A stretch of 64,000 nt of DNA from Pontibacillus salicampi (lineage in GTDB: Bacteria > Bacillota > Bacilli > Bacillales > BH030062), in assembly GCF_042434395.1 (NCBI RefSeq), contig NZ_JBHLTP010000024.1, positions 1 through 64,000 on the forward strand, given 5' to 3'. Shown here piece after piece: positions 8,364 to 16,535 of this stretch. The position numbers were made by a program, and so were the translations under genes. Positions within the stretch are counted from its first letter, which is position 1. Each line of letters begins with the position of its first letter. Under the pieces are notes generated by a model that saw only the letters and a program-made list of their open reading frames with translations, was not told the origin of the DNA and did not search any database.

Positions 8364-8393
8364 AAAACCCAACTCTCAAAGGAGCTGGGTTTA
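8364..8393 (-). terminator. Terminator after the PfpI-family gene
   Basis: AACCCAACTC and GAGCTGGGTT form a 10-bp stem with one mismatch around a 6-nt loop. On the minus strand it is followed by TTTTA. Confidence 0.6.
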
Positions 8394-8401
8394 CCATTTG
8401 T

Positions 8402-8917
8402 CTAGTTTGAAAGTAATTGTAGTGATTTATCAATGAAGGCTGGGATGTCATCTGGCTGACGGCTAGTTACTAGCTGGTCGCCACAGACCACGACTTCCTC
8501 ATCACGGAAATCTGCTTTCGCATATTTCATATCTTCAGCGATAGAATGATAGCCTGTTGCCGTTCTACCCTCCAGGCGGTGAGCAGTAAGAAGCAATTGA
8601 GGACCATGACAAATAGCAAACACTGGCTTATTCTCATCCATGAAGTGTCTTGCTAAATCTACAAAACGCTGATCACCGCGCAGTTGATCAGGGGAGAACC
8701 CTCCAGGAATAAACAGTGCGTCAAATTCCTTCGGCTTTACATCATCAATGCTGCGGTCAATCGTTACTTTATCTTCTCCTTGCTTGCCAACAACTGTCTT
8801 ACCGGCTTCCTTCTCAATGGTAACAACCTCGTGGCCTGCCTCGGTAAATTCTTTATGAGGCTTTGTATATTCTACATCTTCAAATAGATCTGTTAAAACG
8901 CAAGCGATTTTACTCAT
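8402..8917 (-). CDS. DJ-1/PfpI family protein (general-stress-protein-18-like)
   Basis: A 171-residue DJ-1/PfpI fold protein. The nucleophile elbow is AICHGPQLLL with C103 and H104, and the conserved acidic residue E13 lies in LFEDVEYTKP. The close Bacillus relatives are annotated as general stress protein 18 (YfkM) or intracellular protease PfpI; members act as deglycases or in resistance to reactive aldehydes, so the exact reaction is uncertain. The start is ATG at 8917 with AAAGGAGAG at proper spacing; an upstream TTG (8926) is too close to that site. It is monocistronic with its own terminator. Confidence 0.9.
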   Translation of the reverse strand: MSKIACVLTDLFEDVEYTKPHKEFTEAGHEVVTIEKEAGKTVVGKQGEDKVTIDRSIDDVKPKEFDALFIPGGFSPDQLRGDQRFVDLARHFMDENKPVFAICHGPQLLLTAHRLEGRTATGYHSIAEDMKYAKADFRDEEVVVCGDQLVTSRQPDDIPAFIDKSLQLLSN

Positions 8918-8998
8918 TGTGTCCAACTCTCCTTTGTTGATGATTTACAGTTACTGTCATTCCCGTTCTATATTCTATTAAACATTGTCTACCGGCAG

Positions 8999-10309
8999 TC
9001 AGGACATTCGAAACTGCTGAAAAATAGTATTATCCCCTTCTGGGTACAGCCTTTCTCCAGCAATCGTATTAAGAATCTTCACGTTTCGGTTTACGGAAAG
9101 TCCAAGATTATTCGCCCCAGTTGCGTGAGCATGTTCAATATCGGTAGTGGTAAAAATACGGTGATGACGGTTATCATGAAAGCCTATTGCGCAATCTTTC
9201 CCAATCCTGTAATGCTCATTCCCTTCCCATATAACCTCATTGCTGAAGCGGCGGAAGAACCAATCTGGAATATTAGGCTTGTATCCAGTAGCGAGAATTA
9301 CTTTTTCTGTTGGATAGGTAAACGTGTCATCCGCTTGCCACTGGTGCAAGGTGAGCTCATACTGCTCCCTATGTTCTTTAATAGCTTTAAGCTCCGTCAA
9401 TGGCTGAATGGTTATATTTGCTTCTTTTCCGGCTACAGATTTATGGTACAGCCAATCATAAATAGTACTTAATGTAGAGGGATCGACCCCATTCTGGAGT
9501 TTATCTAATTTAGGTAGCGTGTTCATCCGCTGCTCATACGTTAAAGAATGAAAATAGTCCACATAATCAGGGGAAAAATACTCCTGCGGCAGCTTGGCAG
9601 TATCCAGCTGAAAAATGCCAGCTGAGCGTGTAAACCAACTAATATGAAAATCTCGATCCTTCTCCTGTTCTGCTAACAGGTCCGCCACAATTTCTGCAGC
9701 ACTCTGGCCAGAGCCAATAACCGTCACATGGTTGGATTCCACAATACGATGCTTTTCATATAAGTATCTACTAGTATGGACAATATCCCGAGAAGAAAGC
9801 TCTTCTGTTCCAGGGAATACAGTCGGGACACTGCCCGTACTCATGACAATATGACGAGCGTAATACTCCTTCGTCTCTTCTGTCTGCACATCTTCTACAG
9901 ATACCCGATAATAGTTCATTCCATTCGTATCTACTTCTTCCACATCCACTACGCGGCGTTCAAAATAGAGCGTGTCCAGGTGGTTGGCTACCCATTTTAA
10001 ATAATCATTATACTCCGGGCGTGGCACCTCTAGTTTTTGAAAAAAGAAGAACGGATACATCCGATTTGTTTTATGCAAATAATTCATGAATGTATAGGGA
10101 TTCGTCGGATCAGCGAAGGATACTAAATCAGCAAGAAAGGGCACCTGTAAATCTGTCCCTTCTATTAACATCCCGGGATGCCATTCCAGCTCCTTCGTCT
10201 GATCAAAGAAAATGCCGTCCACTTGTTGCTGCTGATCTGCTAGCGCTGCTAACCCTAAATTAAATGGTCCGATTCCAATTCCGATAAAGTCATATATCTC
10301 TTTCGCCAT
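8999..10309 (-). CDS. Lysine N6-/ornithine N5-hydroxylase family protein (IucD-like)
   Basis: A 436-residue flavin N-hydroxylating monooxygenase. The FAD site GIGIGPFNLGLA lies near the N-terminus (about 10-21), an NADPH-binding site GSGQSAAEI lies mid-protein, and the C-terminal LATGY motif is present. The family hydroxylates the side-chain amine of lysine or ornithine using NADPH and O2, the first step in hydroxamate siderophore synthesis (IucD, PvdA, SidA). No acylase, NIS synthetase, NRPS or transporter gene is adjacent, and I saw no Fur box in the 190 bp upstream. The gene is therefore an orphan here and its substrate unknown. The start is ATG 10309 behind AAGGAAG; the in-frame GTG at 10318 overlaps that site. 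Confidence 0.88.
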   Translation of the reverse strand: MAKEIYDFIGIGIGPFNLGLAALADQQQQVDGIFFDQTKELEWHPGMLIEGTDLQVPFLADLVSFADPTNPYTFMNYLHKTNRMYPFFFFQKLEVPRPEYNDYLKWVANHLDTLYFERRVVDVEEVDTNGMNYYRVSVEDVQTEETKEYYARHIVMSTGSVPTVFPGTEELSSRDIVHTSRYLYEKHRIVESNHVTVIGSGQSAAEIVADLLAEQEKDRDFHISWFTRSAGIFQLDTAKLPQEYFSPDYVDYFHSLTYEQRMNTLPKLDKLQNGVDPSTLSTIYDWLYHKSVAGKEANITIQPLTELKAIKEHREQYELTLHQWQADDTFTYPTEKVILATGYKPNIPDWFFRRFSNEVIWEGNEHYRIGKDCAIGFHDNRHHRIFTTTDIEHAHATGANNLGLSVNRNVKILNTIAGERLYPEGDNTIFQQFRMS

Positions 10310-10384
10310 CCTAAGCACTTCCTTCTTTATTAGCTCTTACTATCCTTCCCTTTAGAAAGGTGGAATAAAACGTATAGACGCCAT

Positions 10385-10412
10385 CAGCGCCTACTTAATC
10401 GTTAAGCGCTGA
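10385..10412. repeat. Inverted repeat upstream of the N-hydroxylase gene
   Basis: CAGCGC...GCGCTG arms enclose an inner CTTAA-TCG-TTAAG stem with a 3-nt bulge. It lies about 80 bp upstream of the hydroxylase start. It could be a leader hairpin or an operator; nothing in the sequence decides. Confidence 0.45.
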
Positions 10413-10497
10413 AGGGTAAAGGGTTACTAGTTCAAAGGAGGACAGGAGCCTGCATGAAACAGCAAGACAGAACCATTACCACCAAAACGGAAGAACT

Positions 10498-10528
10498 AAA
10501 AAAAGAGCAGCATTGTAAGCTGCTCTTC
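10498..10528 (-). terminator. Terminator-like hairpin on the minus strand
   Basis: GAGCAGC and GCTGCTC form a 7-bp stem around ATTGTAA. On the minus strand a run of seven T follows. No minus-strand gene lies directly upstream of it apart from the Rrf2 gene, which has its own terminator. It may therefore belong to a lost gene or an unrecognised small transcript. Confidence 0.6.
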
Positions 10529-10744
10529 AGGCTGTCCAAAAAGTATGGAAGGCGGTTCTGTTACAAATATAATAATCAGCGGTGCGTTTATTAGCTCGCT
10601 TTTCGCGATAGACGCCAAGCTTCCTATGGGAACTCGCCGCGAACAGACCTAACGACAATAAAAGTCCCTGATTCTATTCCATGCAAACAAAGTCCGCTTT
10701 TTTTGCTCATGGCAGCAGAAGAGGTTCAAACTCATTATTCGAAA

Positions 10745-10864
10745 GGTGTTGGCGAAACGGCGAGACTCCTATGGGACCAAAGGACTGATGAGACCCTACA
10801 GCGACCGAAGGGAGCGAGGAGACTCAGCGGACGCCCATGGAAAGCGAGTCGTTTCGCCAACACC
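10745..10864. repeat. Palindromic intergenic element, copy A
   Basis: 120 bp bounded by a perfect 15-bp terminal inverted repeat (10745-10759 GGTGTTGGCGAAACG and its complement at 10850-10864). Just inside are GCGAGACTCC on the left and CCATGGAAAGCGAG on the right, with GAGGAGACT in the interior. These inner boundary blocks are shared with the copies near 26.2 kb, 42.4 kb and 42.8 kb. The outer stem sequence is peculiar to this copy. There is no open reading frame of note and no transposase. Confidence 0.8.
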
Positions 10865-11259
10865 GCCTCGATACACATAGAAGAACCGACGGGACTTTCT
10901 CGACACTCTGAAGTGCAGCATTGTAAGCTGCTCTTTCTGCCATCTTGCCTATACTAGCAAGGGCGTATTCTGTTGATAATGTTTATGCCGCTATCGTCAC
11001 TGCAACCAGGATTTGGGACACGAACTGCACTAACGGCGGTAAAAGGAAGACTTAACTATAGAAAGCAAATGAGGGAGTGATGTCTTCCGAAGTGACCACC
11101 ATTAAGACTTGTTCTACTCCTGAAGGTAAGCGGAATTTCTAATCATGAACGAGGCACTCTACAAGCAGCAGCCTTTCGTTACCCTCCCAAATCAGTTCCT
11201 TCAAAGGAGAACATCCATCCCCATCCTTCTTACATAAATCCGCTAACAATCCGTTTTAG

Positions 11260-11286
11260 AAAAAAACACCGTGTACGCGTACGCGG
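11260..11286 (-). terminator. Terminator after the Rrf2-family gene
   Basis: Minus strand: CCGCGTAC and GTACACGG form an 8-bp stem with one mismatch, then TGTTTTTTTC. It lies 22 bp beyond the stop codon. Confidence 0.65.
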
Positions 11287-11307
11287 CTTCAAGTTGGCCA
11301 CGTACGT

Positions 11308-11754
11308 CTATGCCATCTCATTGAGATCTTGCCCTTGCAGCTTTGCCAGTTCTTCTGCTAATAAATCCTCCAAGGTATATCGGTCTAATTCAGTAAAGAA
11401 TGAAAGCAGCGCTTGATCTAATGCGTTGCGTAATTGGTAGGATGGCATGATGACATGTTCACTCGTATTTTCATCAAAGTCATCAATTAAAGTAAAATCC
11501 TCCTCCATATCCCGGATAACTTCCCCTATATTAATAGACTCTGGCGCTTTGCGAAGACGAATACCTCCGTTCCTACCGCGTACTGTTTCAATGATGCCTA
11601 GTTTGCCAAGCTGATAGACGATCTTACTCAAATGGTTTTGAGATATATTAAACACAGTCGAAATTTCCTTAATGGATGCCAGTTCCCCTTTGTTCAATGA
11701 CCCTGTGTATATGAGAACTCTCAGTGCATAGTCTGTATACTTTTTTAAACGCAT
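11308..11754 (-). CDS. Rrf2-family transcriptional regulator, NsrR-like but cysteine-free
   Basis: A 148-residue winged-helix regulator of the Rrf2 family. It aligns without gaps to what I recall of B. subtilis NsrR through the DNA-binding part (YTDYALRVLIY, ISQNHLSKIVYQLGKLG, GRNGGIRL) and the INIGEVIR segment. In NsrR the [4Fe-4S] cluster that senses NO is held by C92, C100 and C106. Here those positions read D92, H100 and Y106, and the whole protein contains no cysteine. It should therefore not bind the usual cluster. The start is ATG 11754 behind GAAGGAG; an in-frame GTG at 11763 is too close to that site. It is transcribed in the same direction as acsA but 0.6 kb away. Target genes are unknown. 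Confidence 0.88.
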   Translation of the reverse strand: MRLKKYTDYALRVLIYTGSLNKGELASIKEISTVFNISQNHLSKIVYQLGKLGIIETVRGRNGGIRLRKAPESINIGEVIRDMEEDFTLIDDFDENTSEHVIMPSYQLRNALDQALLSFFTELDRYTLEDLLAEELAKLQGQDLNEMA

Positions 11755-12337
11755 TTTTCTCACGCTCCTTCAAGACGTCACCTGTACAAATACTTTATAA
11801 TCATAACAAAAAATAGTATAGCATACGAATTTAAATTGTTAACTAAATCGGCACACATTCATTACATATGTTGCTGAAGCACCTGTATAAACTACATATC
11901 ATTAAGGTGTAATACGCATACATGTTTTAAAATATAATATTGCTACCTTTTAGTAGCTTCCTAATACAATGACGAACAGACGAAATCCTGTCGTCCGAGC
12001 TGCTATACTCGCTTTTATCTATGCATAGACTTGTTGGGATGACCTCATGTTCTGAATCCATTAATCTACTGTTTATGCAGCTGCACAGCATATGGAGCAC
12101 CTAGAAATCATATACCCTGTTATGAGAAAAATAGACCATAAACCTCGAAGTTTACATATAAAACCTGCACATCACCCAATGTTTGCAGTTTGAATGGAAA
12201 AAGGCGCGGCAATAAATTAGGTTTCAGATACGATTGGTACACTATACAGACCCCTCACATTCCAAACACAGGAGAGGATGTCACTCCCGAAATTCACTAT
12301 ACAAATCACCTTCCCTCTATCATTACCTGAACTAACA
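11755..12337. other. 580-bp intergenic region, no recognisable feature
   Basis: AT-rich near the Rrf2 start (about 11790-11950), where the promoter of that gene must lie. The rest shows no open frame with a ribosome site, no RNA motif and no repeat that I could recognise. It may be a decayed gene. Confidence 0.5.
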
Positions 12338-12371
12338 AAAAAAGCTGCTGAGCAGCACTCAACAGCTTTAG
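12338..12371 (-). terminator. Terminator after acsA
   Basis: Minus strand: AAAGCTGTTGAG pairs with CTCAGCAGCTTT around a short loop, followed by a run of T. It lies 10 bp after the acsA stop. Confidence 0.8.
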
Positions 12372-12380
12372 TATATTATC

Positions 12381-14096
12381 TTATTCTTCTAGCGTAGAAA
12401 CATCACCAGTCGGAAGGCCTAGCTCCCAGGATTTTAAGAGACGTCTCATGATTTTACCGCTACGCGTTTTTGGGATTTTATCTTTTACTTCTAGTTCACG
12501 TGGGGCTGCATGTGCGCTCAATCCTTTTTTCACGAACTGACGAATATCCTCTAGTAATTCTTCAGATTCCTCATAGCCTTCATTTAGTGTGATGAAAGCT
12601 TTAATAATTTCTCCACGCTCTGGATCTGGTTTCCCGATTACTCCCGCTTCTGCAACAGCAGCATGTTCGATTAGCTTACTCTCTACTTCGAACGGTCCTA
12701 CTCGTTCCCCTGATGTGTTAATTACATCATCGAGTCGACCCTGGAACCAGAAATACCCTTCTTCATCGTAGTACGCACTGTCTCCAGAAATATACCAGCC
12801 ATTCAAGAAATAGCTTTCAAATTTCTCTGGACGGTTCCAAATAGCACGCATCATAGAAGGCCATGGAGACTTAATAGCTAGATTCCCCATCTGGTTAGGC
12901 GGCAGTTCATTTCCTTCATTATCAATAATGGAAGCGACAATACCAGGGAACGGTTTCCCCATGGAGCCTGGCTTCATCTCCATTGCTGGATAGTTACAGA
13001 TAAGCTGGGCACCTGTCTCTGTCATCCACCACGTATCATGAATACGCAGTTTAAAAGCGTCTAAGCCCCAGGCGATTACTTCTGGATTAAGCGGTTCTCC
13101 AACACTTGCAATATGACGCAGCTTGGAAATATCAAACGGCTCTACCGCTTCCTCCCCAGCACTCATTAGCTTCCGGAAGGCGGTTGGAGCGGAATACCAA
13201 ACAGTCACTCCATAATCCTGCAATGCTTTATACCAATTCTCCGGGCTAAAACGACCGCCAACTATGACGTTCGTCACCCCATTGAGCCAGGGCCCAAAGA
13301 TACCATAGCTAGTGCCTGTTACCCAGCCTGGATCTGCCGTGCACCAATACACATCATCCTGTTGTAAGTCCAGCACCCATTTAGATGTCTGATAGTGCTG
13401 AAGCATAGCGTTATGAACATGATAAACCCCTTTCGGCTTACCAGTTGATCCGGAGGTGTAGTGGAGAAGCATGCCATCCTCTAAGTCTACCCATTCCAAA
13501 TCAAAGCTTTGGGAGGCTTGAGTCATCTCATTATGAAAATGGATAAAGCCTTCCTCTTGTACATCCGCATCGCCTACCAGGACAATTTGCTTTAATTGTG
13601 GTAACTCCTTATATGGTACTCTTTCTAAAAGCTCTGGAGTTGTCACAAGCATCGTTGCTTCACTATCCTCCAGACGGTCGCGTACTGCTTGCTCCATAAA
13701 CGCTTCAAACAATGGACCAGCAATGGCACCAACCTTTAAAATACCAAAAAACGCGGCATAAAATTCAGGACTGCGCGGCATAAACAAGAAAACGCGGTCC
13801 CCTTTCTCAATACCTTTATCCTTTAACACATTAGCAAACTGATTACTGGATTGCTTCAAATCCGTAAATGTAATTCGTTCTTCTCGATCTGGAGATGTGA
13901 ATAATAGTGCAGTTTGATCAGCTTTGTCCGGATTCTCTGCGTGGCGATCAATAGCCTCATACGCAATATTAACTTTACCTGTTTCAGACCAACTGAATGC
14001 CTGCTTCGCTTCCTCCCAGTCAAACTGTTGATAAGCTTTCTGGTAGTCCTGTAAATTAAAATTTCCTTCTCTGACTTCAATTTTCTGCATGTTCAT
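12381..14096 (-). CDS. acsA: Acetyl-coenzyme A synthetase AcsA
   Basis: A 571-residue AMP-forming acetyl-CoA synthetase that activates acetate with ATP and CoA. The adenylate-forming signature YTSGSTGKPKG is at 213-223, followed by DTWWMTETG and YISGDSAYYDEEGYFWFQGR. The C-terminal PKTRSGKIMRR carries K548, the lysine that AcuA acetylates in B. subtilis. Length equals the B. subtilis enzyme (572). The ATG is preceded by GAGGTGAT. A perfect cre site lies 22 bp upstream of the start, implying CcpA repression on preferred sugars. The acuABC genes that flank acsA in B. subtilis are absent. An aldehyde dehydrogenase lies upstream in the same direction. Confidence 0.95.
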   Translation of the reverse strand: MNMQKIEVREGNFNLQDYQKAYQQFDWEEAKQAFSWSETGKVNIAYEAIDRHAENPDKADQTALLFTSPDREERITFTDLKQSSNQFANVLKDKGIEKGDRVFLFMPRSPEFYAAFFGILKVGAIAGPLFEAFMEQAVRDRLEDSEATMLVTTPELLERVPYKELPQLKQIVLVGDADVQEEGFIHFHNEMTQASQSFDLEWVDLEDGMLLHYTSGSTGKPKGVYHVHNAMLQHYQTSKWVLDLQQDDVYWCTADPGWVTGTSYGIFGPWLNGVTNVIVGGRFSPENWYKALQDYGVTVWYSAPTAFRKLMSAGEEAVEPFDISKLRHIASVGEPLNPEVIAWGLDAFKLRIHDTWWMTETGAQLICNYPAMEMKPGSMGKPFPGIVASIIDNEGNELPPNQMGNLAIKSPWPSMMRAIWNRPEKFESYFLNGWYISGDSAYYDEEGYFWFQGRLDDVINTSGERVGPFEVESKLIEHAAVAEAGVIGKPDPERGEIIKAFITLNEGYEESEELLEDIRQFVKKGLSAHAAPRELEVKDKIPKTRSGKIMRRLLKSWELGLPTGDVSTLEE

Positions 14097-14117
14097 TTGA
14101 TCACCTCATCCCTAATT

Positions 14118-14131
14118 TGTAAACGATTACA
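14118..14131 (-). promoter_or_regulatory. cre site (CcpA operator) ahead of acsA
   Basis: TGTAAACGATTACA fits the catabolite-responsive-element consensus TGWNANCGNTNWCA at every position and is itself nearly palindromic. It lies in the acsA leader, 22 nt before the start codon, a place suited to blocking RNA polymerase. B. subtilis acsA is a known CcpA-repressed gene. Upstream of it, two inverted-repeat segments (about 14138-14210) could fold in the leader. Confidence 0.75.
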
Positions 14132-14328
14132 CCATTGCCGAAAAGAAAAGCTCCTATTTTTCTACACATGGAGCTTGCTGACTTTGACTTTAGGTAGCAG
14201 CTTGTCAGCTTCCTTTTTCTTATTAAAATATTTAAAAAATTTGGTTAATTACTATTGTAAGGTAGATTTATACATTTTTAAAGTGATAAGTATAGAGTTT
14301 CGGTTCAAATCCCTATATATCACATAAA

Positions 14329-14361
14329 GAAAAGGCGCTCCTATAGGCAGGAGCGCCGCTT
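14329..14361 (-). terminator. Terminator after aldA
   Basis: GGCGCTCCT and AGGAGCGCC form a perfect 9-bp stem around ATAGGC. On the minus strand TTTTCTTT follows. It separates aldA from acsA, so the two genes have separate promoters. Confidence 0.8.
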
Positions 14362-14365
14362 TTGT

Positions 14366-15814
14366 TTATTGCTTATCTTTCTTGTATTCCATATACACTA
14401 CTTGCGTAACAAGGAAATCCTCCATCCCATGCTTACCATCTGCACCACCTAGTCCAGACTTACGCATTCCTTGGTGATAGCCCTGAACTGCTTCAAAGTT
14501 TTCTCGGTTGATAAATGTTTCTCCAAATTTGAGTTCATTGACGATACGCATGGCCTCATTCATATCTTCCGTATAAACAGAGCTTGAAAGTCCATACTCT
14601 GTGTCGTTTCCTTTCTCAATAGCTTCATCCAGAGTTTTAAAAGTAGTAATAGGGATAACAGGGCCGAATATTTCTTCCTTAATGACCTTCATGTCATGGG
14701 TAACGCTAGATAGAATAGTAGGCTGATAGAAATAACCATTTTCCTTCTCTACTCGTTTCCCACCTGTAACAATGTTAGCTCCTTGCTGGACTGCTTCCTC
14801 TACCATCTGTTCTACTTCCTCGAGACGGTCTTGGCTAATAAGCGGACCGACATCTGCCTGCTGATTTTCCAGCGGATTATCGATTGTTAGACCTTCAAAT
14901 TCCTGCTTAAGTCGATTAATGAGCTCCTCTTCTAAGTCTTCATGCACATACACCCGCTCCGCATTCGTACATGCCTGTCCATTGTTGGCGAGTCGAGATA
15001 GTTTTATGTTTTCTACCGCCGTCGCTAAATCGGCATTCTTTGTTACAATGGCAGGTGCTTTACCACCAAGCTCTAGATTAACCTTGGTAATGTTCTGCGC
15101 AGCTGCTTCCATTACTTTCGTACCAGCACCTACACTGCCTGTCATGGTAACCATATGAACCTTCTCATGAGAAGCCAGTGCGTTTCCTATCGTACCACCC
15201 GTACCTGTAATAAAGTTATAGACTCCGTTCGGGATATCCAAACTATCTATAATCTTCGTAAACTCTGCAGCAGTATTTGGAGTCTGCTGACTTGGCTTCA
15301 ATACGATAGAGCATCCTGTTACAAGTGCTGTAGCAACTTTTCTAGCTAGTATAAAGACCGGGAAGTTCCATGGCACAATACCAGCGACTACCCCAATCGG
15401 CTTCTTATAAATAAAAATGTTCTCATTTGGGCGATCACTCGGCACAATTTCGCCCTCTATTCTACGTGCCCACTCTGACATGTAACGGAAATAATCTATT
15501 GCTAGATCTACCTCCCCGCTTGCCAGCTCATAATCCTTCCCTTGCTCTTCTTGAAGCAGCTGTATGAAGGTGTCCCTTTTTTCCTCTATTTTATCTCCCA
15601 TAGCGCGTACAGCTTGCCCACGTTGAATATTCGGTACCTGCTCCCACTCCTTCTGTGCTTCAAAGGCAGCCTCAACCGCTTTGTTCACATCCTGCTCTGT
15701 TCCCTTTGGAGTGCGGGAAATGACCTGTTCTGTAGATGGGTTCACTATATCAATATATTCATTACCTGTTGATTCTACATATTCACCATTAATGTATAGC
15801 TTATGAGTTTCCAT
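14366..15814 (-). CDS. aldA: NAD-dependent aldehyde dehydrogenase, lactaldehyde dehydrogenase AldA type
   Basis: A 482-residue aldehyde dehydrogenase. Catalytic and cofactor residues are all present: oxyanion N150 in PWNFP, NAD-binding K173 in LKPS, general base E248 in LELGGK, nucleophile C282 in NNGQACTNAERV. The C-terminal FGETFINRENFEAVQGYHQG and GGADGKHGMEDFL stretches resemble the E. coli AldA (lactaldehyde/glycolaldehyde) group, so a small hydroxyaldehyde or acetaldehyde is a reasonable but unproven substrate. The ATG at 15814 has an ideal AAAGGAGG site; an in-frame extension of 35 residues upstream is cysteine/arginine-rich and has no site. It lies upstream of acsA and could feed it acetate. 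Confidence 0.92.
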   Translation of the reverse strand: METHKLYINGEYVESTGNEYIDIVNPSTEQVISRTPKGTEQDVNKAVEAAFEAQKEWEQVPNIQRGQAVRAMGDKIEEKRDTFIQLLQEEQGKDYELASGEVDLAIDYFRYMSEWARRIEGEIVPSDRPNENIFIYKKPIGVVAGIVPWNFPVFILARKVATALVTGCSIVLKPSQQTPNTAAEFTKIIDSLDIPNGVYNFITGTGGTIGNALASHEKVHMVTMTGSVGAGTKVMEAAAQNITKVNLELGGKAPAIVTKNADLATAVENIKLSRLANNGQACTNAERVYVHEDLEEELINRLKQEFEGLTIDNPLENQQADVGPLISQDRLEEVEQMVEEAVQQGANIVTGGKRVEKENGYFYQPTILSSVTHDMKVIKEEIFGPVIPITTFKTLDEAIEKGNDTEYGLSSSVYTEDMNEAMRIVNELKFGETFINRENFEAVQGYHQGMRKSGLGGADGKHGMEDFLVTQVVYMEYKKDKQ

Positions 15815-15912
15815 ACGTTCTTCCTCCTTTGAATGGATCTCTTGCTTACGGTTACATCTGTTCCTCATTCGACAAATAGTGAAACGTACGAATAGGCTAC
15901 ACCTTACGTAAA

Positions 15913-15941
15913 TTGACACATTATGTCGGCAGGACTATACT
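15913..15941 (+). promoter_or_regulatory. Sigma-A promoter of queF
   Basis: TTGACA (15913-15918), 17-nt spacer, TATACT (15936-15941). The transcript would have a leader of about 50 nt before the queF ribosome site AAAGGATG. No preQ1 riboswitch pattern could be recognised in that leader. Confidence 0.8.
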
Positions 15942-15997
15942 ATGAAATGAAATATTAGCGTTGAACGTATCTGTACAACAAGAAAGGATGACGATAG

Positions 15998-16495
15998 ATG
16001 GCAGGCCGTAACGAGGAAGACTTAAAGGATGTCACATTGCTAGGAAACCAAGGGACATCCTATAGCTTTGACTATGACCCAGACGTGTTAGAGACATTCG
16101 ACAATCAGCATCCAAATCGCGATTATTTCGTTAAATTCAATTGCCCAGAATTTACGACATTATGCCCTAAGACGGGACAACCAGATTTTGCGACCATTTA
16201 CATTAGCTACATCCCAGACGTGAAAATGGTCGAGAGTAAATCCCTTAAATTATACCTATTCAGCTTTCGTAACCACGGAGGCTTCCACGAGGACGCCGTG
16301 AACGTAATCATGAATGACCTCATTGAATTAATGGATCCACGTTATATCGAAGTATGGGGGAAATTCACTCCAAGAGGCGGCATTTCCATTGACCCGTGGT
16401 GTAACTACGGTAAGCCTGATACGAAATATGAACAAATGGCAGACCATCGCCTGATGAACCACGATTTATATCCTGAAAAAATCGATAATAGATAA
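15998..16495 (+). CDS. queF: NADPH-dependent 7-cyano-7-deazaguanine reductase QueF
   Basis: A 165-residue unimodular QueF that reduces the nitrile preQ0 to the amine preQ1 in queuosine synthesis. The nucleophile C56 lies in TTLCPKTGQPDF, the acid D63 follows, and the QueF motif ESKSLKLYLFSFR is at 79-91 with E98 in GGFHED. Length matches the B. subtilis enzyme. The queC, queD and queE genes that accompany it in B. subtilis are not nearby, so the rest of the pathway must be elsewhere. It has its own promoter and terminator and is transcribed toward the origin. Confidence 0.96.
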   Translation: MAGRNEEDLKDVTLLGNQGTSYSFDYDPDVLETFDNQHPNRDYFVKFNCPEFTTLCPKTGQPDFATIYISYIPDVKMVESKSLKLYLFSFRNHGGFHEDAVNVIMNDLIELMDPRYIEVWGKFTPRGGISIDPWCNYGKPDTKYEQMADHRLMNHDLYPEKIDNR

Positions 16496-16498
16496 TAG

Positions 16499-16534
16499 AA
16501 AAGCGAAGCGCCACTTATCTGGCCTTCGCTTTTT
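16499..16534. terminator. Bidirectional terminator between queF and the GMC gene
   Basis: AAAGCGAAG and CTTCGCTTT form a 9-bp stem with T-rich sequence on both outer sides. It can serve the two convergent units. Confidence 0.7.
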
Positions 16535-16535
16535 G

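Larger units (their letters stand above)
10310..11259. other. Gene-poor 950-bp intergenic region with repeats
   Basis: No open frame here looks like a real gene. The region holds a terminator-like hairpin whose 21-bp core (10507-10527) recurs exactly at 10915-10935, a full palindromic element (10745-10864), and what looks like a collapsed copy of such an element (about 10603-10645). The remaining 300 bp (10940-11259) show no recognisable structure and may be a decayed gene. The apparent 84-codon frame at 10703-10957 is just the palindromic element read through. Confidence 0.6.

Noticed and set aside
10310..10498. Fur box for the N-hydroxylase
   Set aside because: No sequence close to the 19-bp Fur consensus was found upstream.
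10454..10594. A 46-codon frame starting MKQQDRTITT with an AGGAG site
   Set aside because: It runs through a terminator hairpin and has no recognisable relatives; the ribosome-site match alone is not enough.
10703..10957. An 84-codon plus-strand frame
   Set aside because: It is palindromic element A and its flank read as protein.
14097..14327. A 76-codon frame opposite the acsA leader
   Set aside because: Overlaps the acsA promoter and cre region and has no ribosome site.
15942..15997. preQ1 riboswitch ahead of queF
   Set aside because: The 50-nt leader lacks the preQ1-I pattern and is short for other classes.
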